DNA of 64,000 nucleotides, taken from assembly GCF_007859395.1 (NCBI RefSeq), contig NZ_VOHD01000008.1, positions 124,001 to 188,000 on the forward strand, read 5' to 3'. Source of the stretch: Planomicrobium sp. CPCC 101110. Its GTDB lineage: Bacteria; Bacillota; Bacilli; Bacillales_A; Planococcaceae. Made by a program: the position numbers and the translations under genes. Below are positions 17,186 through 26,851 of this stretch, one piece after another; the stretch's first letter is position 1, and the number at the start of each line of letters is the position of its first letter. Under the pieces are notes generated by a model. That model had not been told where the DNA came from. It made no database searches and was given only the letters and a program-made list of their open reading frames with translations.

Positions 17186-17213
17186 AAAAGCTGCCCTAAT
17201 GGGGCAGCTTTTT
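17185..17213. terminator. Bidirectional terminator between convergent genes
   Basis: AAAAAGCTGCCC / GGGCAGCTTTTT stem serving the SleB-like gene and the lipoprotein gene that ends at 17224. Confidence 0.9.
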
Positions 17214-17223
17214 GATTTAGTTC

Positions 17224-17673
17224 TTATTGTCCGACCAATTCCCTAATCTGATCGACGATATTCTTGATTTCGCCAAGGGATTTGAACGCCTCATTATTCT
17301 CAAGCACGGCAGGATCCAGCGTTCCGTCTTTGATGTTATTCAAGTACAGATCAATGCCATCGAGCGCTTTGTTGTTCTGGTTCATCACCTGCTGGTGAAG
17401 GTTCGCTGCCATTTCCGGCGGTTCCAGTTCGTTGAATTCTTCTATATTGGTTTTCATCACTTGCAGACTTGCTTCCAGTTCTGCAGCCGCTTCTTTATCG
17501 CTGACCGCTTGCTTCGCCAATGCCGGTGTATCTTTTGCGAAAATTGTAGCCTCATTCGCAAATTCCGTCACTTCCGTTGCATATGTCAGTGTATTGCTTG
17601 CTCCTTCAAGGGCTGAGCAGCCGCCAAGAAATGCACCGATAAGCACCCAAAAAGCGATAGCTGTTTTCTTCAA
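17224..17673 (-). CDS. Small helical lipoprotein (DUF6376-like)
   Basis: 149 residues. A short signal peptide with lipobox LGGC (residue about 19) predicts a membrane lipoprotein; the mature part is almost wholly helical and acidic, with EFNELEPPEMAANLHQQVMNQNNKALDGIDLYL typical of the small Bacillales lipoprotein family DUF6376. Start at TTG 17673, 6 bases after GGGAGGG; the ATG at 17730 lies upstream of this site. Function unknown. Single gene, divergent from the YeiH-family gene. Confidence 0.75.
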   Translation of the reverse strand: MKKTAIAFWVLIGAFLGGCSALEGASNTLTYATEVTEFANEATIFAKDTPALAKQAVSDKEAAAELEASLQVMKTNIEEFNELEPPEMAANLHQQVMNQNNKALDGIDLYLNNIKDGTLDPAVLENNEAFKSLGEIKNIVDQIRELVGQ

Positions 17674-17808
17674 GAAAAACCCTCCCCTATTGTTCCTATT
17701 CCAGTTGATTATACCATGAACACCGGCCACTACATAAAAAGGCGGCTTTCCATTTTGAAAACCGCTATAATGGAAAATATAAAAATGTGTATTTGTAAGG
17801 AGAAAAAA

Positions 17809-18954
17809 ATGGCTGCTATTAAAAATTACGGAGCAATCGGCCTTATTCCCGGCTTGATCGCTTGTTTCATCATCATGCTGGCAGGAATCTATGGGGCAAA
17901 AGGAATTGGGGAACTGCTGCTGGCAACCGGCGTTTTGCCGGAAGGCAGCGCAAGCCCTGTTTCCGGGATATTTGTAGCGATACTGCTCGGAATCCTCATC
18001 CGCAACACTATCGGATTGCCAGACCTCTTCAAAACCGGCATCGGCTTTTCCGTCAAATACGCTTTGCGCGCCGGGATCATTCTGCTTGGCCTGCGATTGA
18101 GTTTAACGGAAGCCTTGAAGCTTGGCGCTTGGGGGCTGCCACTTATTGTCGCATGCATCTCAGCCGGGCTTTTCGTCACGTTATATTTTACAAGCAAACT
18201 CAATCAGTCCCAACGCCTTGGCACTTTGATTGCGACAGGAACCGGCATCTGCGGTGTGACTGCCATCATGGCGACAGCTCCAGTCATCGGGGCAAAAGAA
18301 AACGAAGTTTCCTATGCGGTTGCGAACATTACGATTTTTGGCTTGGTCGGCATGTTGTTTTATCCATATCTGGCGCATTTCTTTTTTGCCGAAGAACCGA
18401 TCAAAGCAGGCTTGTTTTTGGGTACCGCCATCCATGATACAGCGCAAGTGACCGGCGCGGCCCTCATCTATGGCCAAATATACGAGTCGCCTGTGGTTGT
18501 CGATGTAGCGACTATCACAAAATTAACGCGCAATGTCTTTATCATCGCTGTGGTGCCGTTCATTTCCTTTCTATTTTTCCGCAGCAACTCAAGAAATGGC
18601 CAAGAAAAAGCTGGAACTCTCCCTAAATGGTATAAATTATTTCCCCTGTTCATCTTAGGTTTTCTGTTCCTGGCGTTCGTGCGGACAGCCGGTGATGCTA
18701 CTCTTTCAGCAAGCGGCGAGGCATTCGGTTTGTTCGGCTCTGGCGCTTGGGAAAGCTTCTACAGCTTTTGGAGTTCATTCGGTTCGACGTATATGCTCGG
18801 CCTTGCAATGGCGGGTGTCGGTTTGTCGACGAATCTGAAAATCTTTAAAGGGCTCGGCATCAAGCCATTTTATATCGGATTTATTGCAGCACTATCCGTC
18901 GGTGCAGTTAGTTTACTGTTGATTTCGCTGTTCGGGGATTTGATCACAATCTAA
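17809..18954 (+). CDS. YeiH-family (UPF0324) putative sulfate exporter
   Basis: 381-residue membrane protein with about ten hydrophobic helices. Family stretches are visible: LAGIYGAKGIGELL, GIFVAILLGILIRNTIGLP, YALRAGIILLGLRLSL and TGTGICGVTAIMATAPVIGAKENEVSYAVA. The family is annotated as putative sulfate exporters, which rests on limited evidence. Start at ATG 17809, directly after AAGGAGAAAAAA; the open frame runs 31 codons further upstream with no site. A TATAAT hexamer at 17766-17771 may be its -10. Single gene closed by a bidirectional terminator. Confidence 0.88.
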   Translation: MAAIKNYGAIGLIPGLIACFIIMLAGIYGAKGIGELLLATGVLPEGSASPVSGIFVAILLGILIRNTIGLPDLFKTGIGFSVKYALRAGIILLGLRLSLTEALKLGAWGLPLIVACISAGLFVTLYFTSKLNQSQRLGTLIATGTGICGVTAIMATAPVIGAKENEVSYAVANITIFGLVGMLFYPYLAHFFFAEEPIKAGLFLGTAIHDTAQVTGAALIYGQIYESPVVVDVATITKLTRNVFIIAVVPFISFLFFRSNSRNGQEKAGTLPKWYKLFPLFILGFLFLAFVRTAGDATLSASGEAFGLFGSGAWESFYSFWSSFGSTYMLGLAMAGVGLSTNLKIFKGLGIKPFYIGFIAALSVGAVSLLLISLFGDLITI

Positions 18955-18985
18955 AAAGGAGCCGCTCTCTTAGAGCGGCTCCTTT
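18955..18985. terminator. Bidirectional terminator
   Basis: AAAGGAGCCGCTC / GAGCGGCTCCTTT perfect stem with a five-base loop between convergent genes; it overlaps the last bases of the LysE-family gene. Confidence 0.9.
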
Positions 18986-19607
18986 ATTTCTCGCTAAAAG
19001 CGATATTGAAGGCAATAAGCGCAAATAGCGATCCCTGCAGCTGGTTGATCCGTTTAGACATGGAAGGGCTTTTTTGCAGGAAAGCGCCGACACTTCCGGC
19101 AAACATGCTGATCAAGGAAAAAATCACGAGCGCTTGAAGCAGAAACACCAGTCCGTAAACAAGCATCTGTCCCGGGATATTGCCCAGGGAATAATTGATG
19201 AATTGAGGGAACAGCGCGAGAAAAAACAGCGAAACTTTCGGGTTCAGGAGATTCATGATGACCCCTCTTTTATACAGTGCTGTGTAGCTCAAGGAACTTT
19301 CCCCGTCCAAAGAAAACCCGGAACTTTTATCGCGGAAAGATTTATAAGCCAAATACAGCAAATAAGCCGCGCCCGCATACTTGACAAGCGTAAAGGCCAA
19401 AGACGATTGGTAGACCAAAGCGGACAAGCCTACGGTCGCGGCCCCAATATGAAACAGCAGCCCCGTACACAGGCCAAGTGAAGTGGATAGCCCTGCTTTT
19501 TTCCCTTTTGCGATGCTTTGGGCCAGAACAAACAAATTGTCCGGACCAGGCATCAATGTCAATAATACTGCCGCCCCTAAAAATGCGGCGATCGATAGAA
19601 AATCCAT
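18984..19607 (-). CDS. LysE/RhtB-family amino acid exporter
   Basis: 207-residue membrane protein with six predicted helices and the LysE-family start LTLMPGPDNLFVLAQSIAKGKKAGL, then LYLAYKSFRDK and GVIMNLLNPKVSLFFLALFPQF. Such proteins export amino acids or related small solutes; the cargo cannot be inferred here. AAAGGA precedes the ATG. Its stop codon sits inside the terminator shared with the YeiH-family gene. Confidence 0.88.
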   Translation of the reverse strand: MDFLSIAAFLGAAVLLTLMPGPDNLFVLAQSIAKGKKAGLSTSLGLCTGLLFHIGAATVGLSALVYQSSLAFTLVKYAGAAYLLYLAYKSFRDKSSGFSLDGESSLSYTALYKRGVIMNLLNPKVSLFFLALFPQFINYSLGNIPGQMLVYGLVFLLQALVIFSLISMFAGSVGAFLQKSPSMSKRINQLQGSLFALIAFNIAFSEK

Positions 19608-19680
19608 AAGTGCCCTTTCCTTTCGCGAATTACAGAATTTATGCCATTATAGCAAACAATCTTGGCGCTGTGGACAAATT

Positions 19681-20784
19681 TCAGCGCAATGGATTGCAAA
19701 GTTCAAGATCGATATCAACCGGCTTGCCTGTTGCGATGTCGGCTGCCAGTTTTCCGATATAAGGGCCCATCGCTAAACCGGAAGGCCCCAATCCCGTTGC
19801 CAGCACCAATCCCTTATAAGGTTTCACTTCCCCAAGCAGCGGCAATGCATCCGGACCCATCGGACGAAAACCGATCCGGACATCTTCCAACACTCCTGCA
19901 GAAAGGCCAGGCGCCACTTTCAGCGCTTCTGACAAGACCTCATGAATTCCTCCAGCCGTTTTGCGGTAATCAAAACCTGATCCGGTTTCCCGGGTAGCTC
20001 CGGCAACAACTCTCGAATCATCAAATGCCAGCATATAATGGGTGCTTTCAGGGATGACGACCGGCCAATCGGCTGTATCTTCCCCAGGCAGCTTGATATG
20101 GGCAATCTGTCCACGCTGCGGCTCCACTTTCAATGGGATGCCGAGCGGTTCAAGAAGAGCGGGTGCCCAAGCCCCAGCAGCTGCCAGTACGGCATCCGCC
20201 AGTATCGCTTCTCCGTTTACGCTGCCGCCTGTTATCCGGTTGCCTTCCCTCAATAACACCGCTTCTCCTGAAATCAGTTCAGCGCCGTTCTTTTGTGCTG
20301 CACGCAGCAGCGCCTTCTGAAGCAAGCGCCCGTCTACACGCGCGCCTCCCGAAACAAATACCGCCTCATCAGTTCCATTCAATGGGGGAAACAGCTTTCT
20401 CGCTCCCTGGTTATTCAGCCTTGAAATCTCCCCCACTTCCGGAGCTTCTTTCTTGTTCGATTCCAGTTCGTTCTGGATCCTGTCCAATTCCTCACGTATG
20501 GAACTGATGTAAAGGGCGCCCGTTTTCCTATAGCCGAACTCCGTTTCCCCTTCTTGTTGCAAATCGGCGATCAATGACGGATAAAAAGCCGCGCCCCGTT
20601 TGGCCAGTTCGTACCAATCTTTTCCCCGCTCACTCGGGCCCCACGGACAGACGATGCCGGCACCAGCGGATGTTGCTTTTCCGGGATGTTCCTTATCTGC
20701 AATTACCACCTCTATATTCTGCTTCGCTAAATAATAGGCGGCGCTTGCACCCGCAATGCCGCTTCCTACTACAAGTACCTTCAC
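19681..20784 (-). CDS. FAD-dependent amine/amino acid oxidase (DAO family)
   Basis: 367 residues. N-terminal dinucleotide-binding fingerprint VVGSGIAGASAAYYLAKQNIEVVIADKE, then the DAO-family segments AGAGIVCPWG and, near the C-terminus, RIGFRPMGPDALPLLGEV and ATGLGPSGLAMGPYIG, which bind FAD. This resembles glycine/D-amino acid oxidases of the ThiO/SoxB type. Start is GTG 20784, 7 bases after GAGGTG; an ATG offset by two bases is out of frame. It follows the sulfur operon but a terminator at 20942-20977 separates them, so co-regulation is not evident. Confidence 0.85.
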   Translation of the reverse strand: MKVLVVGSGIAGASAAYYLAKQNIEVVIADKEHPGKATSAGAGIVCPWGPSERGKDWYELAKRGAAFYPSLIADLQQEGETEFGYRKTGALYISSIREELDRIQNELESNKKEAPEVGEISRLNNQGARKLFPPLNGTDEAVFVSGGARVDGRLLQKALLRAAQKNGAELISGEAVLLREGNRITGGSVNGEAILADAVLAAAGAWAPALLEPLGIPLKVEPQRGQIAHIKLPGEDTADWPVVIPESTHYMLAFDDSRVVAGATRETGSGFDYRKTAGGIHEVLSEALKVAPGLSAGVLEDVRIGFRPMGPDALPLLGEVKPYKGLVLATGLGPSGLAMGPYIGKLAADIATGKPVDIDLELCNPLR

Positions 20785-20941
20785 ATAAACACCTCGCCAA
20801 TCGTTAGTATGTATGAGCAGTTTTTTCCTGCTTATCGGGATTCAACTGAGATTTGTATAAAATCATACCATTCGCAGAAAAATCAACCAAGGGGCAACCT
20901 GACAGATATCCATTCAAACATCCTGAACAGGTAAAGGCACC

Positions 20942-20977
20942 AAAAAGAGGGCACCCGTAAGGAACCGCCCTCTTTTC
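20942..20977 (-). terminator. Terminator of the S-box-controlled importer operon
   Basis: AAAAGAGGGC / GCCCTCTTTT stem with a 14-base loop, 13 bases after the ATPase stop at 20990, followed by T residues on the minus strand. Confidence 0.8.
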
Positions 20978-20989
20978 TCCAGATATTGA

Positions 20990-23020
20990 TCACAGTGCCG
21001 GATGATGGCAGGCTGCCCAGTGCCCGGGCTCCACTTCCTGCATGGCGGGAGCTTCCATTTTACAGCGGCTTGTCGCGGCTGGACAGCGTGTATGGAAACG
21101 GCAGCCGGAAGGCGGTCTGGAAGGAGAAGGGATTTCGCCTTGGACAGAAGCCAGCTTTTCTCTTTTGCCTATATCAGCGACCGGAATCGAAGAAATCAAC
21201 CCTTTTGTATAATGATGGGCCGGACGTTGGAATAAGGTTTCGCTGGCCGCGATTTCAACGAGCTGGCCCATATACATGACGCCGATCCGATCGGAAATGT
21301 GGCGCACGACATTCAGCCCGTGGCCGATGAACAAATACGTCAATCCAAGATCTTGCTGCAAGTCTTTCATCAAATTGACAACCTGGGCTTGTACCGAAAC
21401 ATCGAGTGCCGATACCGCTTCATCCGCTAAGATGAATTTCGGGTTCAAGGCAATGGCGCGGGCAATCGCAATGCGCTGGCGCTGGCCTCCTGAGAATTCA
21501 TGCGGATACCGTTCATAGGCATTGCCGCTCAAGCCGACTGCATCCAGCAATTGCTTTGCCTTTTCTTGGTTTTCCTTCGCATTTGACGGCTCATGGACTT
21601 TCAGCGGCTCTTCAATGATATCCCCCACCTTCCAGCGTGGATTTACCGAGCCGTATGGGTCTTGGTAAATCATTTGCATATGCCGGCGCTGCTGGCGCAA
21701 GTCTTTGGCGCCAAGTGAAGCAAGGTCAGTTCCTTCAAACAGGACTTTTCCGCTCGTCGCTTTTTCAAGCTGCAGCAAGACACGTCCGAGCGTCGATTTT
21801 CCGCTTCCCGATTCACCGATAAGGCCAAATGTTTCGCCTTCTTTAATGGAAAACGACACATCTTCAACCGCATGCGTATAAGCGCGCGGGCGCCAAAATC
21901 CACGGCCTTGTCCAATCCGATAAAATTTGCTTAAGCCTTCCACCACAATCAAATCTTCCCCGCTTGCAGAAACAATGGCTTTTGGCGGAAGCAACACCGG
22001 TTCTGCTTTTGTTCCGGAACCCATCCAGTCCGCCCGGTCAACCAGCTGTTCAGAATGCCAGCAAGCCGTTTCCCGGCCATTGACGGTTCGCAGCGGAGGC
22101 TTTTCGTTTCGGCATTGTTCGGTGGCAAAGGGGCAGCGCGGATGAAACGAACAGCCTGAAGGCAGATCAGAGAGGGGCGGAATGGTACCCGCGATTGAAA
22201 ACAGCGGCTTGCTTCGATCGCTATCGAGCTTGGTCACTGATTGCAGCAAGCCGTTCGTATACGGATGATGCGGCAGTCCGAACAATTGGGCAGTTGTCGC
22301 TTGTTCCACAATTTCGCCGGTATACATGACAACAATGCGGTCAGCAACTTCCGCTGCAACACCCATATCATGCGTAATCAGTAAGATTGACATGCCGAAC
22401 TCCAGCTTCAATTCTTCCAATAGCTGCAAAATCTGCGCTTGTATTGTCACATCAAGCGCAGTCGTGGGTTCGTCCGCAATCAGCAAATCAGGACCGCACG
22501 CCAGGGCCATTGCAATCATGGCCCGCTGCAGCATGCCGCCCGACAATTCATTCGGGTATTGCGCAAAGCGCAAGCTGGCATCCGCAATCCCTACCCGCTC
22601 CAACAAGTAGATTGCCCGCTTTTTCGCCTCAGCTTTGTTCGACTGCCTGTGGGCTAGAATCGTTTCGACAATTTGCTGTCCGATTGTGAACAGTGGATCG
22701 AACGCTGACATCGGCTCCTGAAAAATCATCGCCACTTTTTCTCCGCGGATGGCACTCAACTCTTTTTGGGAAAGACCGGTCAATTCCGTACCGTCCAATA
22801 AAATGCGCCCATCCGCAATCCTGCCATTCTCGTGATCAATGAGCCGTAAAATCGATTTTGACAGGACGGTCTTCCCGCTGCCGGATTCGCCGACAATACA
22901 CACCGTCTCCCCTTTTTTCATTTGCAGGGAAACGCCTTTAAGAGCAGTCAAATCCCTGTCCTTTGCAGCAAAGTCCACCTTCAGGTTTTGTACTTCCAGT
23001 AATTGAGGCATCCCATTCAC
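20990..23020 (-). CDS. Fused double ATPase of a peptide/glutathione-type ABC importer (GsiA-like)
   Basis: 676 residues formed by a DppD-like and a DppF-like half. First half: GESGSGKT, LSGGMLQRAM, LLIADEPTTALD. Second half: GESGSGKSTLGRVLL, FSGGQRQRIAIARAIAL, FILADEAVSALD. Each half ends in the oligo_HPY Cys cluster (GCSFHPRCPFATEQC and GCRFHTRCPAATSRC). The fusion resembles E. coli GsiA and YejF. The second Walker B extension reads DEAVS where most relatives have DEPVS. The ATG at 23020 directly abuts the stop of the preceding permease gene; ATG 23011 is an equally possible start. Last gene of the seven-gene operon. Confidence 0.93.
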   Translation of the reverse strand: MNGMPQLLEVQNLKVDFAAKDRDLTALKGVSLQMKKGETVCIVGESGSGKTVLSKSILRLIDHENGRIADGRILLDGTELTGLSQKELSAIRGEKVAMIFQEPMSAFDPLFTIGQQIVETILAHRQSNKAEAKKRAIYLLERVGIADASLRFAQYPNELSGGMLQRAMIAMALACGPDLLIADEPTTALDVTIQAQILQLLEELKLEFGMSILLITHDMGVAAEVADRIVVMYTGEIVEQATTAQLFGLPHHPYTNGLLQSVTKLDSDRSKPLFSIAGTIPPLSDLPSGCSFHPRCPFATEQCRNEKPPLRTVNGRETACWHSEQLVDRADWMGSGTKAEPVLLPPKAIVSASGEDLIVVEGLSKFYRIGQGRGFWRPRAYTHAVEDVSFSIKEGETFGLIGESGSGKSTLGRVLLQLEKATSGKVLFEGTDLASLGAKDLRQQRRHMQMIYQDPYGSVNPRWKVGDIIEEPLKVHEPSNAKENQEKAKQLLDAVGLSGNAYERYPHEFSGGQRQRIAIARAIALNPKFILADEAVSALDVSVQAQVVNLMKDLQQDLGLTYLFIGHGLNVVRHISDRIGVMYMGQLVEIAASETLFQRPAHHYTKGLISSIPVADIGKREKLASVQGEIPSPSRPPSGCRFHTRCPAATSRCKMEAPAMQEVEPGHWAACHHPAL

Positions 23021-23911
23021 CTATCTTCCCTTGCTCGTTTTTGGATTTGCGAAATCCTGTACTTTGTCTCCGGCAATGTTGATCGACAGCACAAAAGCGG
23101 TAATCGCAAGGCCGGGGAATGTCGCCATCCACCAGCCGGCCGTCAAATAATTCCGTCCCTGCGACAACAATGCGCCCCAATCCGGCACTTCCTTAATGAC
23201 GCCAAGCCCGAGAAAACTAAGGCCGGCACCTGTTAAAATCGCCGAACCAAGACCGATTGTCGCCATGACGAGAATCGGGGACCAGGCGTTAGGCAAAATA
23301 TGCCAAAAAAGGATCCGTGCGTTTGACGCGCCAATCGAACGCGAAGCTGCAACATACGGACGCTTCTTGATGCTGATCATCTGCCCTCTCATGATGCGGG
23401 CATATCCCGGAATTGACGAAATCGCGATAGCCAAAACAATATTCTTCAAACTTGGTCCGAGAGCCGCTGCAATCGCAAGCGCCAGCAGAACTCCCGGAAT
23501 AGTCATCAATATCTCGATGACGCGCATAAAGATGGCGTCAATAATTCCGCCGATGTAACCGGCTAGCGCCCCGATCCCTCCGCCTGCCACGGCGCCGATC
23601 AGGACTGCTGAAACACCGATGATCATTGAATCACGGCTGCCGTGGACAACCAAGCTGAAGACATCCCGGCCGAAATAATCGGTTCCAAACAAATGGGCCA
23701 AGCTCGGCGCAACCAAAATTTCATCTGAAAACATGAATGTCGGCGCGTATGGAGCAATCCATGATGGAACAATGGCACAAACCGTGATAAACACTAAAAC
23801 GAATCCGGCTATTAATACGGAAAGGTTGGAAGCCGATAATCCCCCTTTTATCTTGGTGCCTCTCCACTTCGGCAACCTTACGGCCGAACGTTCGCTAGTT
23901 ATGTCTTTCAA
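23021..23911 (-). CDS. Peptide-type ABC transporter permease (DppC/GsiD-like)
   Basis: 296-residue inner-membrane permease with six predicted helices. The DppC-type N-terminal segment is followed by FGTDYFGRDVFSLVVHGSRDSMIIG, and the EAA loop reads YVAASRSIGASNARILFWHILPN, which contacts the ATPase. Start is TTG 23911, 7 bases after GGGAGAGG. It lies 18 bases after the DppB-like gene and abuts the ATPase gene, so all are translated from one message. Confidence 0.93.
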   Translation of the reverse strand: MKDITSERSAVRLPKWRGTKIKGGLSASNLSVLIAGFVLVFITVCAIVPSWIAPYAPTFMFSDEILVAPSLAHLFGTDYFGRDVFSLVVHGSRDSMIIGVSAVLIGAVAGGGIGALAGYIGGIIDAIFMRVIEILMTIPGVLLALAIAAALGPSLKNIVLAIAISSIPGYARIMRGQMISIKKRPYVAASRSIGASNARILFWHILPNAWSPILVMATIGLGSAILTGAGLSFLGLGVIKEVPDWGALLSQGRNYLTAGWWMATFPGLAITAFVLSINIAGDKVQDFANPKTSKGR

Positions 23912-23929
23912 AGTGAAGCCTCTCCCTTC

Positions 23930-24871
23930 TTATCTCGTCCCGGCGGATTTGCGGATCCGCGGATCAATTACGGAATAAGACAAATCCACTAACAGATTGA
24001 TGATGACATAAACGATGGCGCTGAAAAAAATGACTCCTTGAATAACTGGCATATCTTTCGACATAATGGCGTCAGCCACGATGCGGCCAATTCCTTGACG
24101 CGAAAAGACGGTTTCAATTACGACAGTGCCTGCGAGCAATTCACCGATATGCAAGCCGATGACAGTGACTGCTGGAATCAAGGCATTCCGCAAAGCATGG
24201 CGATACATGATCAGACGTTCAGAAAGGCCCTTCGCCCGAAGCGTCAAAATGAATTGTTCATCCAACACTTCCACCATACTTGACCGGACCATGCGGATGA
24301 TAAACCCGGCACCGACAAAACCGAGGGCCAACGATGGTAAGACGAGCGCAGCCAAGCTATCAGAACCCATTACTGGCAGCCAGTTCAATTGCACAGAAAA
24401 AATCAGGATCAGCAAAATTCCCGACCAGAATGTCGGCATTGAAATTCCGAACAATCCAATGATCCGCACCGCAGAATCCAGCCAGCGATTGCGGTAAACT
24501 GCTGACAATACGCCAAATGCGACACCGATCACGATGGAGAAGATGACGCTTGCCAGTGTCAAAGCCAGCGTTGCTGGCAGGTGCAGCAGAATTTTGTCGA
24601 GAACCGGTTCGCTCGTTATAAGGGACTGGCCAAAATCTCCTTGGACCATATTGGTGAAATAATCAGCAAACTGCGCATAGAATGGCCGGTCAAGGCCAAG
24701 TTGGATCCTCATGTTTTCAATAGCTTCCGGTGTTGCAGTAGACGGATCCAGCATGGAGAGGACCGGGTCCCCGGGCATCATGTAAATAATGAAAAACACC
24801 AGTACCAGCGATCCTAAAATGGAAAGTGCCGCATTCAGCAGCCGGGCGAACGCTTTATTGAACAACGCCAT
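23930..24871 (-). CDS. Peptide-type ABC transporter permease (DppB/GsiC-like)
   Basis: 313 residues. Typical DppB-type start (SLVLVFFIIYMMPGDPVLSML), PFYAQFADYFTNMVQGDFGQSL, and the EAA loop LRAKGLSERLIMYRHALRNALIP. It forms the transmembrane channel with the DppC-like partner. AGGAGGGG lies 5 bases before ATG 24871, 14 bases after the binding-protein stop. Confidence 0.94.
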   Translation of the reverse strand: MALFNKAFARLLNAALSILGSLVLVFFIIYMMPGDPVLSMLDPSTATPEAIENMRIQLGLDRPFYAQFADYFTNMVQGDFGQSLITSEPVLDKILLHLPATLALTLASVIFSIVIGVAFGVLSAVYRNRWLDSAVRIIGLFGISMPTFWSGILLILIFSVQLNWLPVMGSDSLAALVLPSLALGFVGAGFIIRMVRSSMVEVLDEQFILTLRAKGLSERLIMYRHALRNALIPAVTVIGLHIGELLAGTVVIETVFSRQGIGRIVADAIMSKDMPVIQGVIFFSAIVYVIINLLVDLSYSVIDPRIRKSAGTR

Positions 24872-24885
24872 CTCTTCCCCTCCTT

Positions 24886-26526
24886 TTATTGGCTGACGGT
24901 TGCGTCATTGAATAACGGATAGCCCAATGCGTCAAAAACGATGCCGTCGACTTTGTTGGAAGCAGCAACTGTATAAGGGAAAACGTAAATCGGGATGATC
25001 ATCGCTTGTTCAATGATGATATGCTGGGCTTCTTTATAAATTTCTTCACGTTTCGCAGGATCGGCTTCCACCGTCCCTTGTTCAAGCAATTCGTCCAATC
25101 TGTCGTCATAGCCGCCGACCAGTGACTCCAACACCTGGGTTTCCTCCGGTGTATGGTAAATGCCTCGAAGAGCGTTCGGATCAGAGTTCATCATGCTATT
25201 GCCGTACAAATCATAGTCGCTGTTTTCATAAATGACGCTTCTAAAATCCGGAGTGATATTCACTTCAACTGCAATGCCGACTTTTTTGAGCTGCTGCTGG
25301 ACAATAACGGCAATATCGTTGCGTTTTTCCCGATTCGGAGATGAATCGACATAATTCAAGGTCAATTTTTCGCCGTTTTTCTCACGGATGCCATCTGCCC
25401 CAACCTTGTATCCTGCTTCATCAAGTAATTTGTTCGCTGCAGCGACATCGACTTTCCAGCTGTTTTCAAGCGACTTGTCATACCCCAATATTCCTGGGGT
25501 CAACGGCGACCAAGCTCTATCATATGTCCCCATATACAAAGTTTTGACGATAGCGTCAACATCTACCGCCTGCAAGACAGCTTTCCGGACATTGACATCG
25601 CTCCATGGCTCTTCGCGCTGGTTGAAGAATAAGGTATATGGAAGGCCAAGTGTATTAACTTTAAGCAGGTTGTAGTTTGGATCTTTTTCCAGCGCTGCAA
25701 TATTTTGCGGCGGCACCGTCTCGGCTGCAAGCACTTGGCCGCTTTGAACGCTGCCGATGCGCGTCGCTTCTTCCGGTATGATTTTAAAGGTCAGAGTATC
25801 CAAATACGGTGCCCCTTCGTTTTTCACATAAGATGGCGCCCAGTTATAATCCGTATTTTTTTCCACTTTGATTTCTGCATTCTCTGTCCAGCTGACGAAT
25901 TCAAAAGGTCCGGTGCCTACAGGATTTTTCCCGAATTGCTCGCCGTATTTTTCAGCTGCCGTCGGAGAGACGATTCCGAGCATCGCTTGGCTCAAGTTGC
26001 TGAGGAACGATGCCGAAGGCGATTTCAAGTTCAGTTTAACGGTATGGTCATCGAGCACTTCCGCTGATTCGTATGGAGCTAAAAGCGCAACTGAATTTAA
26101 CGCTTTTGTTTTTGGATCGATAATCCGGTCGAAGCTGTATTTCACTGCTTCGGCGTTGAAAGGTGTACCATCATGGAATTTCACATCTTCCCGAAGTTTG
26201 AACGTGTAGCTCTTGCCGTCTTCTGAAACTACCCATTCGGTTGCCAGCCAGGGCTGGATTTCATTGTTTTCGTCTTGAACAACCAAGCTGTCGTAAATGG
26301 TCCGGAACGCCCGGACTGAAACTGCTAAACTGCTGCGATGCGGGTCAAGCGTATCTGGTGAAGTTGCCAATGCATAAGTCAAATCGCCTCCTGCTGGCGG
26401 GTTGCCTCCACTTTGGCTTGCAGAGGCTTGGCTATCTTTCGCTGCTGACTGAGAGCAGCCTGAAACAATCAACAGCAAACTGATCAATATGAATAAGAAC
26501 TTCGTTCCGCCTATAATTTTTTTCAT
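24886..26526 (-). CDS. Peptide/glutathione-type substrate-binding lipoprotein
   Basis: 546-residue SBP_bac_5 family protein. The signal peptide ends with the lipobox VSGC, followed by a Ser/Ala/Gln linker. The mature part starts with GGDLTYALATSPDTLDPHRSS and contains LREDVKFHDGTPFNAEAVKYSFDRI, the family signature. This cluster includes DppA, OppA, GsiB and NikA. The operon context (S-box leader, flavin monooxygenases, glutaredoxin) suggests a sulfur-containing ligand such as a glutathione-like or S-alkylated peptide; that is inference. GGGGAAG lies upstream of ATG 26526. Confidence 0.92.
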   Translation of the reverse strand: MKKIIGGTKFLFILISLLLIVSGCSQSAAKDSQASASQSGGNPPAGGDLTYALATSPDTLDPHRSSLAVSVRAFRTIYDSLVVQDENNEIQPWLATEWVVSEDGKSYTFKLREDVKFHDGTPFNAEAVKYSFDRIIDPKTKALNSVALLAPYESAEVLDDHTVKLNLKSPSASFLSNLSQAMLGIVSPTAAEKYGEQFGKNPVGTGPFEFVSWTENAEIKVEKNTDYNWAPSYVKNEGAPYLDTLTFKIIPEEATRIGSVQSGQVLAAETVPPQNIAALEKDPNYNLLKVNTLGLPYTLFFNQREEPWSDVNVRKAVLQAVDVDAIVKTLYMGTYDRAWSPLTPGILGYDKSLENSWKVDVAAANKLLDEAGYKVGADGIREKNGEKLTLNYVDSSPNREKRNDIAVIVQQQLKKVGIAVEVNITPDFRSVIYENSDYDLYGNSMMNSDPNALRGIYHTPEETQVLESLVGGYDDRLDELLEQGTVEADPAKREEIYKEAQHIIIEQAMIIPIYVFPYTVAASNKVDGIVFDALGYPLFNDATVSQ

Positions 26527-26551
26527 CCTTTATCTTCCCCTGTCCTATTTT

Positions 26552-26836
26552 CTAATTGACCGCTCCAACCGCTTGTTGCGCCGCTTCTTCCAAAGCTTTT
26601 TCCAAATGTTCAATCCCTAGTTCTATTACACCTTTATAAATGCCGTCCCAGCCGATTTCAACGACCGGTACATAACGCACTCCATATTTAACTTCCAGAA
26701 TATCGCGGCGGTCGTCGTGTTCCGTGACATCCACTGTTTGATACGGCAAGTGGTTCGCTTCTAAATATCCTTTGACTTCTGCGCAATAATGGCAGCCTTG
26801 TTTTGACCAAACTATGATAGATAATGCATTTGACAT
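26552..26836 (-). CDS. Glutaredoxin-family protein (YtnI-like)
   Basis: 94-residue single-domain thioredoxin-fold protein with the redox motif CHYC at residues about 15-18, the cis-Pro region RYVPVVEIG and the GxxE-type end of glutaredoxins. In Bacillus subtilis a glutaredoxin-like gene, ytnI, sits beside the monooxygenase gene ytnJ in an organosulfur operon; the same pairing occurs here. It may supply reducing power to, or handle thiol products of, the monooxygenase step. GAGGAGG precedes ATG 26836. Confidence 0.88.
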   Translation of the reverse strand: MSNALSIIVWSKQGCHYCAEVKGYLEANHLPYQTVDVTEHDDRRDILEVKYGVRYVPVVEIGWDGIYKGVIELGIEHLEKALEEAAQQAVGAVN

Positions 26837-26851
26837 TCCAAATTCCTCCTC

